Of a DNA stretch of 16,016 nt, positions 8,201-14,160 are shown one piece after another (positions within the stretch are counted from its first letter, which is position 1; each line of letters starts with the position of its first letter). Below the pieces are notes generated by a model. The model did no database searches. It was not told the DNA's origin and worked only from the letters and a program-made list of their open reading frames with translations. The stretch comes from CAYMRB01 sp964392615 (GTDB taxonomy: Bacteria > Planctomycetota > UBA8108). The position numbers and the translations under genes are program-made. The stretch spans positions 1-16,016 of the forward strand of contig CAYMRB010000224.1 of assembly GCA_964392615.1 (NCBI GenBank), read 5' to 3'.

Positions 8201-9720
8201 ACTCGCATATTGTCGTAGACTCTGCCGTCGTAGACGAACGTCGCCTGGCGGTAGCTGCGGAGGTCGCCAGTGAGGCGGATCGGATTGCCCGTGAGCTGGC
8301 CGGGGTCGATCAGCAGGTGGTAGACCGGCGGCCTGTCGGACGCGAGCCCGCTGTTGGAGCGCAGCGGAAACGCCGGATCGATGCCCCGCGGCTCGATGTA
8401 GAAGCCCTGGGTCTGCGTCGGGCTGCCGACGAACGGGAAGCGCCCCTCCTGGCCGGCGCTGTCGATCGCCGTCACCCAGTAGCGCACGATCTCGCCGGTG
8501 GAGTAACTGCCGATGTCGACGCCCCAGAGGCCGTCTCCCGCGAAGCCATCGCCGTGCGCGCCGTCGTCGAACATCGGCGCATCGATCACCCCGCCGCCGT
8601 CGTCGTAGTGCGCGGTCACCGACGCGATGCCGTTGTCGTCGCGCAGGACGGCGAGAATCGTCACGTCGTCTCGGGACGTCGGCGCCGACGGCGAGATCTC
8701 GATCGGGTACGGAAACGGCGGGAAGTCGTCGGTCCACAGGGAGTTCGACGTCCCGGGCGTCGCGCCGCTGCCGCCGGCCTCGATGGAGATCGGCGATGCT
8801 TCGCCGCCCGATCCGGACAACCGCACGACGAGGCTCTGGCCGGGCTCGTCGAACAGGACCCAGAATTCGAGCGTGTACGAGTCGTCGATCACGAGGCCGA
8901 GGTCGGCGCGGGTGACGCTGGTCGAGCCCGACCCGCCGGCGCCGGTCGCGTCGATCTCCAGGCTCTGTGAACCCGAGCGCGCGATGCTCGTCGTCGCGCT
9001 CGAGCCGGAGTGGTTGCCGTTGCGGTCCCAGCCCGCGGTGCCGCTCTCGAAGTCGCCGTTCGTGATGCGGTTGTCGCCGGGGTTGCCGGTCGGGTACAGC
9101 CGGATGTCGTCGACCCAACACGTGCCGGCGGCCGTCAGGTAGACGTAGATCGTCGACGAGGTCGCGAGACCGGTGACCGAGTACCGCGTCCACGCCGTGC
9201 CGGTGGCGCTCGCGCCCCAGTTCGCGGGCTCGTCGTTGTCGTAGTCCGTGCGCCGACGTTCGAGCGAGTGCCCGAGGCCGTCTGCAGCGATGGGCCACGG
9301 GTCCCGGTCGTCGTAGGTGAAGTCCTCGATCTCGATGTCGTCGTCGTTCTCGAGGCGGATCCGTTCGCCTCCGTTGTCGAGCGTCGAGTCGGCAGCCCAA
9401 TCGCCGACGGTGTTCGCGATGCCGTAGATCTGCCGGATGCGCGCTTCGTCGGCGCAGACGACGAGGTACTCGCGGGGGCCGAGATCGACGTCGGGGAACG
9501 TGAACACCACCCCCTGCGTGAACCGCCAGTTCAGGAGGTTGTACGTCTCCGTCGCGCTCCGGTTGTGGAGCTCGATGAAGTCCTCGCGCGAATCGCCGCT
9601 CGCCGGGTTGTACATCACCTCCGTGATGACGACGTCGAGCACCTCGTCGGCGCGGGACACGGCGATCGGCGCCCCAACGCTCAAGACGGCCAGGAGATGC
9701 AGTGCGCGAAGCTTGCTCAT
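5212..9720 (-). CDS. Giant secreted CotH-kinase, lectin-like, PKD and dockerin-like protein
   Basis: This predicted exported protein has about 1502 residues. The ATG at 9720 follows GGGGAGAGGA and starts a signal peptide (MSKLRALHLLAVLSVGAPIAVSRADE); an in-frame start at 9774 lacks such a site. In order it has a lamin-tail domain (about 26-130, VVITEVMYNP...EDFIELHN), a carbohydrate-binding-like region with NGDFESGTAGW (about 180-300), a CotH kinase-like domain (about 455-730) with RHRGQSSLGRPKKHWKF, VRMYINGVYRGLFVHMENP and LLWDADLTHG, and a short beta-rich linker (about 857-937). An L-type-lectin-like domain follows (about 947-1163, GADGMAFILNTG, AIVFDTWQN), then three PKD domains (WDFGDG, WEFGDG, WQFGDG; about 1165-1410) and a dockerin-like pair of calcium loops (RGDANGDGGVDLSD, DTNDSGSVDISD; about 1419-1485). 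CotH proteins are atypical secreted protein kinases. The adhesive and calcium-binding modules suggest a surface or matrix role, inferred only. Confidence 0.93.
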   Translation of the reverse strand: MSKLRALHLLAVLSVGAPIAVSRADEVLDVVITEVMYNPASGDSREDFIELHNRSATETYNLLNWRFTQGVVFTFPDVDLGPREYLVVCADEARIRQIYGIANTVGDWAADSTLDNGGERIRLENDDDIEIEDFTYDDRDPWPIAADGLGHSLERRRTDYDNDEPANWGASATGTAWTRYSVTGLATSSTIYVYLTAAGTCWVDDIRLYPTGNPGDNRITNGDFESGTAGWDRNGNHSGSSATTSIARSGSQSLEIDATGAGGSGSTSVTRADLGLVIDDSYTLEFWVLFDEPGQSLVVRLSGSGGEASPISIEAGGSGATPGTSNSLWTDDFPPFPYPIEISPSAPTSRDDVTILAVLRDDNGIASVTAHYDDGGGVIDAPMFDDGAHGDGFAGDGLWGVDIGSYSTGEIVRYWVTAIDSAGQEGRFPFVGSPTQTQGFYIEPRGIDPAFPLRSNSGLASDRPPVYHLLIDPGQLTGNPIRLTGDLRSYRQATFVYDGRVYDNMRVRHRGQSSLGRPKKHWKFNFNKDHRFRTPFEGHPEVDNINIQSSEGDKSFLREYLSYKAFMDVGLPGLECWHVRMYINGVYRGLFVHMENPNEDWLDRTDLDAEGWLWKSYSQARSGSTNGFEIKAPGPSAAAANSALGSFLSAMNSLQGQALVDYINDNMDVDAFTDFLALHQLMHNADHPAKNYLVYADEDAPAGTWTYLLWDADLTHGRNFECSGGGVWNDSMRFDMWSDAELLFGTNARPKCDGPWNGVINAFLLRTTAFRQPFYNRTAELLGELYHPDVLIPIIDDLSAPLVPEVALDWQINRPTYGRNNDPNDYPFHVDELRRWVRNRHDYLSSALSNLQSPGIEGLGCERIDDDASLTWTNRADDYDEIRVYRGLGALADHVATLPGDAESVIVELDLDETVNSYRVASVFAGNVRPGQSCTIIISGGGFTTLIDEDFLPPAPAAELSVNCQATQASGRLQLTEPTRSQAGAAYFRTRVPIDSFIADFDLNFDDPSSPGADGMAFILNTGADATACGAGGGAMGYFDRDGGDPVVPGYAIVFDTWQNAGEPSHNWCGFIDETRGGTPRVAEDVQEEFCGAGRFHARVIGENGAFTLLLSNSSIGMSEREIFSYQVSGWEAGQTAFVGFSAGTGGAVARHTVDNVVFQVGGDEPDPPRADFAAAPTSGEAPLEVRFTDNSSGEITSRQWDFGDGETSSFRNPRHTYDEPGAYTVRLTVSGPGGEDDRVRTDYIRVRGQDVVAEFVASPVSGVAPFETTFTNQSTGASQYLWEFGDGSTSFETNPSHTYVRSGQYTVSLTAIGDGAEHTRTRTNYIRVDGDLVADFDAVPRSGEAPLEVEFVPIVTGGEYESLGWQFGDGQFSSAENPTHTYEQEGTYDVTLQVIGFTTVATETKRDFIRVGVVGGEFVRGDANGDGGVDLSDAVSIFGDLFLGQPAAASCRDALDTNDSGSVDISDGIFLLGSLFQGGPPPPEPHPNAGVDPTPDGLPDC

Positions 9721-9886
9721 GCGGTGTCCTCTCCCCGGGAGTCCTCGGTCCAGCACCCGTCTAGCGGTCTTCAACGGGCTGCTAGGCTAGGCGCCAGCCG
9801 CGAAACAACCGATCGCGGCGACGCTAACAACTATTCAATCACGCGGTCGGGACGGGGCCAAGGATCGCCGGGGGAGCCTCGAGGTC

Positions 9887-9915
9887 TTGACGCCTCCCGG
9901 GCCGTGTGAAAGGAT
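9887..9915 (+). promoter_or_regulatory. Weak promoter candidate for the 96-residue membrane protein
   Basis: TTGACG (9887-9892) matches five of six -35 positions; 17 bases on, AAGGAT (9910-9915) matches only three of six -10 positions. The leader would be about 60 bases. Nothing better is visible between the divergent CotH start and this gene. Confidence 0.3.
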
Positions 9916-9980
9916 GGCGGGACTGTACGCTGCACGTCCTGCTGCGGCGCGCGGCTCCAGCATTCCGAGGATCCACCGAG

Positions 9981-10271
9981 ATGCGCAAGCTCTGCTTCAT
10001 CCTGTCTGCCGTCACGTTCGTGTTGCTGATCGTTCACTGGAGTCCGTGGAATCACTTCATGGACGGCGGGCGTCCCCTGCTGGAGGCCTGGACGACCAGC
10101 GCGAAGCTGCTCGGGCCGAACGGGACCCACTTCTTCGAGATCGAGCGCCCGTTCTGGGGCGCGATCCTCGCCGGCCTGTCGCTGACGTTCCTTCTCGAAG
10201 GGCTGACGCGCAAGCGTCCGTTCGTCGTCGACGACTACGCCGACGTCGAGGCCGACCTCGAGACCTACTGA
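9981..10271 (+). CDS. Small two-helix membrane protein of unknown function
   Basis: This is a 96-residue protein of no recognised family. Hydrophobic segments lie at about residues 4-20 (LCFILSAVTFVLLIVHW) and 63-78 (FWGAILAGLSLTFLLEGL), separated by a soluble loop with GRPLLEAW and GPNGTHFFEIERP. The C-terminus is acidic (DDYADVEADLETY). The ATG at 9981 is chosen because the protein-like composition starts there and a CGAGGA stretch lies upstream; an in-frame start at 9906 would add a Cys/Arg-rich segment with no support. It stands alone on the + strand between a divergent CotH gene and a convergent glpK, with 15 bases to the glpK stop. Its codon use fits a real gene, but nothing indicates its role. 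Confidence 0.75.
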   Translation: MRKLCFILSAVTFVLLIVHWSPWNHFMDGGRPLLEAWTTSAKLLGPNGTHFFEIERPFWGAILAGLSLTFLLEGLTRKRPFVVDDYADVEADLETY

Positions 10272-10286
10272 TCCGCGCAGCAGCCG

Positions 10287-11774
10287 TCAGAGCCGCGCTT
10301 GTCGAATCGCCCGCTCCCAGCGCTCGATGTGCGTCGCGACTTCGTCCTTCGCCATCGACGGTCGGAAGCGGACATCTTCGCGCCAGGCGGCGCGGATCGC
10401 GTCGAGCGACTCGAACACGCCGATCGTCAACCCTGCCTGCAGCGCCGCCCCGAGCGCGGTCGTCGACGTCGTCTGCGGCCGCACGGCCTCGCAGCCGAGC
10501 AGGTCGGCCTGGAACTGCATCAGGAGCCCGTTGCGGGCCGCGCCGCCGTCGACCTTGAGCTCGGTGATCGGCGCGCCGAGGTCTTGCTGCATCGCGTCGA
10601 GAAGGTCGCGGATCTGGAACGCGATGCCGTCGAGCGCGGCGCGTGCGATGTGGGCCGACGTCGTGCCGCGCGTCAGGCCCGCGATGAGGCCGCGCGCGTT
10701 CGGGTCCCAATGCGGCGCGCCCAGGCCCGTCAGCGCCGGGACGAGCGCGACCCCGCCCGCGTCGTCGACCGAACGGGCCAGCGCCTCGATCTCGTCCGAG
10801 CTGCGGATGATTCCCAGGCCGTCGCGCAACCACTGGACGATCGCGCCCGCGATGAACGCCGAGCCCTCGAGCGCGTAGGTCGTCTCGCCGCCGAGCCGCC
10901 ACGCCGCCGTCGACAGGAGGCCGCGCTCCGAGCGCACGAGCTCCGTCGAGGTGTTGAGCATCAGGAAGGCGCCGGTGCCGTACGTGCACTTCGCGTTGCC
11001 GGCCTCGAAGCACGCCTGACCGAAGAGCGCCGACTGTTGATCGCCGATCAGGGCGGCGATCGGGAGGCCGTCGGGCAGGAAGTCGGCACCCTTCGTCGTG
11101 CCGAAGACCCGGTCGTTGCCGCGGATCTCCGGCAGCAGAGCCCGAGGTACGCCGAGGTGCTCGGCGAGCTCCGCGTCCCACTCGCACGCGGCGAGGTCCA
11201 TCAGCAGCGTGCGCGACGCGTTCGACACGTCGGTCACGTGGGACTCGCCGCCGGTGAGTCGCCACGCGAGCCACGTGTCGATCGTCCCGAACGCGAGCTC
11301 TCCGGCGTTGGCTCGCGTCGCGGCGCCCTCGACGTTCTTCAGCAGCCACGCGATCTTCGTGCCGGAGAAGTACGGATCGAGCACCAATCCGGTCCGGTCG
11401 CGAAAGAGCGCTTCGAGGTCCCGTTCCTTCAGCTGCGCGCACTGTCCGGCCGTGCGACGGTCCTGCCACACGATCGCGCGGTGGATCGGCGCGCCGGTGT
11501 CGCGATCCCACACGATGGTCGTCTCGCGCTGGTTCGTGATGCCGACAGCCGCGATGGTTGCCGCGTCGATTCCCGCTGTCGCGATCGCATCGCTGACAGC
11601 GTCGCGGACGCTGGTCCAGATCTCCTCGGGCTCGTGCTCGACCTCGCCCGGCGACGGGAAATGCTGCGGGAACTCGTGCGAGGCCTCCGCGAGGACGCGA
11701 AGCTCGCGATCGAGCAGCAACGCCTTCGTCCCGGTCGTTCCCTGATCGATCGCGAGAATCCCGCCGTCGCTCAT
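10287..11774 (-). CDS. glpK: Glycerol kinase
   Basis: This cytoplasmic FGGY-family kinase converts glycerol and ATP to sn-glycerol-3-phosphate. The 495-residue product has the normal family length and motifs in order: AIDQGTTGTKALLLD (phosphate-binding loop), GITNQRETTIVWD, HRAIVWQDRRT, DPYFSGTKIAWLL, GDQQSALFGQACFEAGNAKC, YGTGAFLMLNTS, EGSAFIAGAIVQWLRDGLGII and GGAARNGLLMQFQADLLG. The ATG at 11774 gives a start aligned with the family. It lies 14 bases after the stop of the DUF6174-like gene and is the last gene of an apparent three-gene transcript. No glycerol facilitator, glycerol-3-phosphate dehydrogenase or GlpR is nearby, so regulation by a glp regulon cannot be argued from context. Its pairing with exported proteins of other kinds is unusual. 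Confidence 0.97.
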   Translation of the reverse strand: MSDGGILAIDQGTTGTKALLLDRELRVLAEASHEFPQHFPSPGEVEHEPEEIWTSVRDAVSDAIATAGIDAATIAAVGITNQRETTIVWDRDTGAPIHRAIVWQDRRTAGQCAQLKERDLEALFRDRTGLVLDPYFSGTKIAWLLKNVEGAATRANAGELAFGTIDTWLAWRLTGGESHVTDVSNASRTLLMDLAACEWDAELAEHLGVPRALLPEIRGNDRVFGTTKGADFLPDGLPIAALIGDQQSALFGQACFEAGNAKCTYGTGAFLMLNTSTELVRSERGLLSTAAWRLGGETTYALEGSAFIAGAIVQWLRDGLGIIRSSDEIEALARSVDDAGGVALVPALTGLGAPHWDPNARGLIAGLTRGTTSAHIARAALDGIAFQIRDLLDAMQQDLGAPITELKVDGGAARNGLLMQFQADLLGCEAVRPQTTSTTALGAALQAGLTIGVFESLDAIRAAWREDVRFRPSMAKDEVATHIERWERAIRQARL

Positions 11775-11788
11775 GCCCTGTCGTTCCC

Positions 11789-12304
11789 TCAGTCAGCCTG
11801 GTAGACCACGCCGCGACTCGGGACCGTCAACGACTCGATCGTGATGGCGTACGACCGCTTGCCGGCCTCGGTCGTCAACATGCGGAAGGCGGTCGGGAAG
11901 CCCAGCTGCGGGTGAAACTCGGCTCGCAGCCGCGCCGTGCCGCCCGATTCGAGCGCGACCGTGTCTTCGATCGTGTTGAAGATTCCATCGACCGTCCACG
12001 GGCTGATCGATCCGCGCACGACGGGCCGGCCGTCGAGCTTCTCCGACGCGAGCTTCCCGTCGCGTACGCTCACCTCGTAGCGCTCGACGGGCAGCCTGTC
12101 CTTCTTGACGCGCAGGGCCAGGTCGTAGTCGACGATGCGACTCTCGAACCAGGTTGTCCGCCGTGCGTCGAGCCGGTCGGGATCGAGCGGCGACAGGCTA
12201 TCGCTGCGCCACTGCAGGGCGACGATCGTCGCTGCGATGATCACCGCGGCCGTCAGGGCCCACGGCAGCGCGCGCGCGGAGAACGTCTGGTCGTCCGGCG
12301 CCAC
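11789..12304 (-). CDS. Membrane-anchored DUF6174-like protein
   Basis: This 171-residue protein has one N-terminal hydrophobic segment (about residues 13-30, LPWALTAAVIIAATIVALQW) and an extracytoplasmic domain, most likely anchored facing outward. The domain resembles DUF6174: a Trp, then IVDYDLALRVKKD, YEVSVRDGKLAS, a central TVDGIFNTIEDTVAL and a late FHPQLGFPTAFRML. That family normally shows W-x-DY and VxVxDG with a GxP near the end, all present here, but the cysteines seen in many relatives are absent. Function of the family is unknown. The GTG start at 12304 has GGAG seven bases upstream. It lies 12 bases after the PDZ-thioredoxin gene and 14 before glpK, so it is likely co-transcribed with both. 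Confidence 0.78.
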   Translation of the reverse strand: MAPDDQTFSARALPWALTAAVIIAATIVALQWRSDSLSPLDPDRLDARRTTWFESRIVDYDLALRVKKDRLPVERYEVSVRDGKLASEKLDGRPVVRGSISPWTVDGIFNTIEDTVALESGGTARLRAEFHPQLGFPTAFRMLTTEAGKRSYAITIESLTVPSRGVVYQAD

Positions 12305-12316
12305 TGGAGCGCTCCG

Positions 12317-13339
12317 TCACTTGCCACCCGCGGGCGGCGTCCCGGCGGGCTTCTTCACGGGGGGCTTCTTTTCGGGGGACTTGGGCGTGGGCGTCTTGCC
12401 GCTCCTCGTCGCGTCCGGGAAGTGCTTCATGAGCAGGCCCTGCACGGCGGTCAGGAACGCCTTCTGCTGCGGGACGCCGGTCGTCTGGACGTACGCGACC
12501 TTGCCGTCGGGATCGAGCACGACGAGGCCGTGGTTGTGGATCCACAGGAACTTCTCGCGCTCCTGAGGTGTCGGCGGCCCCTTGGGGAAGTGCGCGACAC
12601 CGACGGGAAAGCTCGGCTTGACCTTGTCGGCCTTGTAAAACGCCGCGGCGCGCTCGACGTACTTCTTCGGATCCTCGGTCAGTTGCGCGTCGCTCTCGTA
12701 CAGGCCGACGAACGTGAGGGGCGCGTCCGGACGGCTCTGCCGCAACACGAGGTGGAGGTTGGTGAGCCACTGGTAGCGCTGCTTCGTGCAGGTCGGGCAG
12801 TCGTCGTACGCGAACACGACACCCACCTTGCCCTTGAGCCCGCCGAGCGGGTCCTTGCGCGGCTCGAAGGCCTTCTTCGTCCCGTTCCACCACAGCGCGT
12901 CCGGCAGCTTCGGCAACGGCTTGCCGACCATGCGCGACCGCACGAGCTGCTGGATCTCGAGCATCGTCTTCTGGTAGCTGCGCAGCTTGCCCGTCACCTT
13001 GACCTTCAAGCCGTCACGACGCACCAGGAAGCGCACCTTCGCTCCGATGTTCTCCCGGCGGAGCTCGGCGACGAACACCTCGCGGTTCGGGATGATCTTG
13101 TCGTTCAGCGCGATGATCTGATCGCCCTTGAGCAGGCCCATCGCGGCGCCCGACGATTTCGGGTAGACGTAGGTGACGACCAGGCCGCTGTCGGCTCGCG
13201 CCGCGTCGATCGGTTCGGTGAACACGCCGAGGAACGGAAAGTCCCGCCCCTGAGCTCGAGCGATCTGCGCGCCGGCGACGGTGCTGAGGAGGACGAGCGC
13301 TGCGACGGAAAGCCGGGCGAGGGGGCCGCGCGTGTACAT
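12317..13339 (-). CDS. Exported PDZ and thioredoxin-like domain protein
   Basis: This predicted exported protein has 340 residues. A signal peptide covers about residues 1-29 (LSVAALVLLSTVAGAQIARA). A PDZ-like domain follows (about 33-118, FLGVFTE, VYPKSSGAAMGLLKGDQIIALND). A thioredoxin-like domain then runs from about 165 to 305, with KGKVGVVFAYDDCPTCTKQR and a redox-type CPTC at 181-184, placed after the first strand as in TlpA-type proteins, plus LWIHNHGLVVLDPDGKVAY. The tail from about 311 is Lys/Pro-rich and probably disordered. A role in extracytoplasmic thiol chemistry guided by PDZ binding is inferred, with the substrate unknown. The ATG at 13339 has GGAG five bases upstream and follows a clear promoter. 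The frame stays open to 13849 by chance of GC content, and that extension is not protein-like. It is the first gene of the transcript leading to glpK. Confidence 0.88.
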   Translation of the reverse strand: MYTRGPLARLSVAALVLLSTVAGAQIARAQGRDFPFLGVFTEPIDAARADSGLVVTYVYPKSSGAAMGLLKGDQIIALNDKIIPNREVFVAELRRENIGAKVRFLVRRDGLKVKVTGKLRSYQKTMLEIQQLVRSRMVGKPLPKLPDALWWNGTKKAFEPRKDPLGGLKGKVGVVFAYDDCPTCTKQRYQWLTNLHLVLRQSRPDAPLTFVGLYESDAQLTEDPKKYVERAAAFYKADKVKPSFPVGVAHFPKGPPTPQEREKFLWIHNHGLVVLDPDGKVAYVQTTGVPQQKAFLTAVQGLLMKHFPDATRSGKTPTPKSPEKKPPVKKPAGTPPAGGK

Positions 13340-13413
13340 GGTGGTCTCCGAGGGACGGACGGGCGGATTCGACGCCCCGTTACGGGAGACGTCGGGCTCT
13401 TCGCGAGCCGCCG

Positions 13414-13442
13414 ATTGTAGCGAAGCTGTCGGGTGCCGGCAA
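13414..13442 (-). promoter_or_regulatory. Sigma70-type promoter of the PDZ-thioredoxin / glpK operon
   Basis: On the - strand TTGCCG (13442-13437) and TACAAT (13419-13414) are exactly 17 bases apart, matching four and five of six consensus positions. Transcription would begin near 13407, leaving a leader of about 68 bases before the ATG at 13339. It is the best promoter match in the window. Confidence 0.6.
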
Positions 13443-13564
13443 ACGCGGGGTCGCGAGCCGCTCGCGGTCCGAGCCCATGCCGGACATCGAGGAATGTCAC
13501 CGAATCGTGTCCGCACAGGCCCTGAACGATCCCGCAAAAGCGACCGAAGATTCGCCGTCTCGAG

Positions 13565-13573
13565 TGGTAGAAT
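13565..13573 (+). promoter_or_regulatory. Candidate extended -10 promoter upstream of lexA
   Basis: TGG followed by TAGAAT (13568-13573) has the TGn extension and five of six -10 positions. No good -35 is seen 16-19 bases upstream. The same GGTAGAATC context occurs at the aroC promoter (98-106). It would start a + strand transcript near 13580. Confidence 0.35.
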
Positions 13574-13597
13574 CGGCGAGTCGACCGAATCACGGTC

Positions 13598-13615
13598 GTT
13601 CGAAGCCGTTTGAAC
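13598..13615. promoter_or_regulatory. Imperfect palindrome with GTTC / GAAC half-sites
   Basis: GTTCGAA-GCCG-TTTGAAC is an 18-base inverted repeat with one mismatched pair, about 25 bases past the extended -10 candidate. GTTC/GAAC half-sites occur in LexA boxes of several phyla, but the spacing here (GTTC-N10-GAAC) is not one of the known arrangements. It could be an operator. Confidence 0.35.
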
Positions 13616-13860
13616 CTGGGCGCGCGACCCGGAGTTGACGCCGCCCGGGGCCCCTTCGACCTCCCCGCACAACAGGACTGCGGTCCTACCGGGGTCTTGG
13701 ATGATCCCGAAAGCTCCCGTGGTTCCGCGCGGGACTTCCGAGGGGGCACGGCTCGAGTCATATCCACGGCTGGCGGTTTCTGTCAATTCTCGACAACCCG
13801 ACCGAGCGACGCTGGTCGTCGCTGGGCGGTGGATGTCCGGGAACGACACGCGAAAACCTG

Positions 13861-13900
13861 TTGCAATCTCTTAGGGAGATCACCTAGTTTGGTTAGGGAG
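13861..13900 (+). promoter_or_regulatory. Candidate lexA promoter with direct and inverted repeats
   Basis: TTGCAA (13861-13866) and TAGTTT (13885-13890) are 18 bases apart. TTAGGGAG occurs at 13871-13878 and again at 13893-13900, a 22-base period (two helical turns). ATCTC-TTAGG-GAGAT (13866-13880) is an inverted repeat between the two boxes, and CCTA-N7-TAGG spans 13883-13897. Repeats overlapping a promoter suggest a regulator site, possibly the LexA box itself. Transcripts would start near 13897 and carry a leader of about 260 bases with no ATG before lexA. Confidence 0.45.
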
Positions 13901-13951
13901 TCAGGCGCGAAGGGACCAGCAGGGTCTGAGCCGGTCCGGTAGCGCCAGGAC

Positions 13952-13978
13952 GAGGATCCGCGATTGGCCGGGATCCTC
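13952..13978. repeat. Perfect 8-bp inverted repeat in the lexA leader
   Basis: GAGGATCC (13952-13959) and GGATCCTC (13971-13978) flank an 11-base loop. There is no following T-run, so it is not an intrinsic terminator. Confidence 0.6.
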
Positions 13979-14020
13979 TCCGATTCGACATACCCGGTGG
14001 CTGACCGGGAAGGCCTCGAC

Positions 14021-14054
14021 AGGCCTGCTTGATCGCCGCGAGCGATCCAGGCCT
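14021..14054. repeat. Stable bulged hairpin in the lexA leader
   Basis: AGGCCTG, a CTT bulge, GATCGC, loop CGCGA, GCGATC and CAGGCCT give thirteen perfect pairs interrupted only by a three-base bulge on the left arm. A further AGGCCT lies at 14011-14016, allowing an alternative pairing. It is 107 bases upstream of the lexA ATG. A T-rich stretch (14075-14082) begins about 20 bases further on, too far for a standard terminator. It could be a regulatory RNA element or a protein site. Confidence 0.55.
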
Positions 14055-14118
14055 CCCCACGACTGAAATCACTCGTTTTCTTGCACCCTGGATCGACAGC
14101 ACCGCGCTACTCCCGCGT

Positions 14119-14132
14119 CGCTCGAACGAGCG
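14119..14132. repeat. Inverted repeat CGCTCG-AA-CGAGCG before lexA
   Basis: Perfect 6-base arms around a two-base centre end 28 bases before the lexA ATG and 14 bases before its ribosome binding site. As RNA the loop would be too tight without opening the inner pairs, so a DNA-level site is at least as likely. Confidence 0.35.
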
Positions 14133-14160
14133 CCGTGGAGTGCGACGAGGAGAGAGGAAC

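Larger units (their letters stand above)
13443..13860. other. Region without convincing protein coding, rich in small hairpins
   Basis: No open frame here has recognisable protein character; long open frames on both strands reflect high GC. Visible structure: AGGAC-TGCG-GTCCT at 13674-13687, and AGCGACG-CTGGT-CGTCGCT at 13805-13823 (7-bp stem). A + strand promoter-like element lies at 13565-13573 and a palindrome at 13598-13615. Either a long untranslated leader of lexA or a separate small RNA would fit. No known RNA family (RNase P, tmRNA, SRP, 6S) was recognised. Confidence 0.5.

Noticed and set aside
5578..8970. An 1130-codon open frame on the + strand opposite the CotH gene
   Set aside because: Its translation is Arg/Val/Ala/Asp-rich with no domain, while the - strand frame has a signal peptide and recognisable domains. 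It is a GC-driven shadow.
11912..13420. A 502-codon + strand frame opposite the PDZ-thioredoxin and DUF6174-like genes
   Set aside because: It is rich in Arg, Val, Leu and Asp without motifs, and the opposing frames have promoter, ribosome binding sites and domains.
13340..13849. N-terminal extension of the PDZ-thioredoxin protein
   Set aside because: It would place the signal peptide inside the protein and overlap the promoter at 13414-13442.
13610..13942. A 110-codon + strand frame in the lexA upstream region
   Set aside because: Composition is not protein-like, no ribosome binding site is seen, and it overlaps the promoter and repeats at 13861-13900.
14029..14160. N-terminal extension of LexA in the same frame
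   Set aside because: It starts at TTG, adds unrelated sequence, and the ATG at 14161 has a good ribosome binding site and aligns with family starts.
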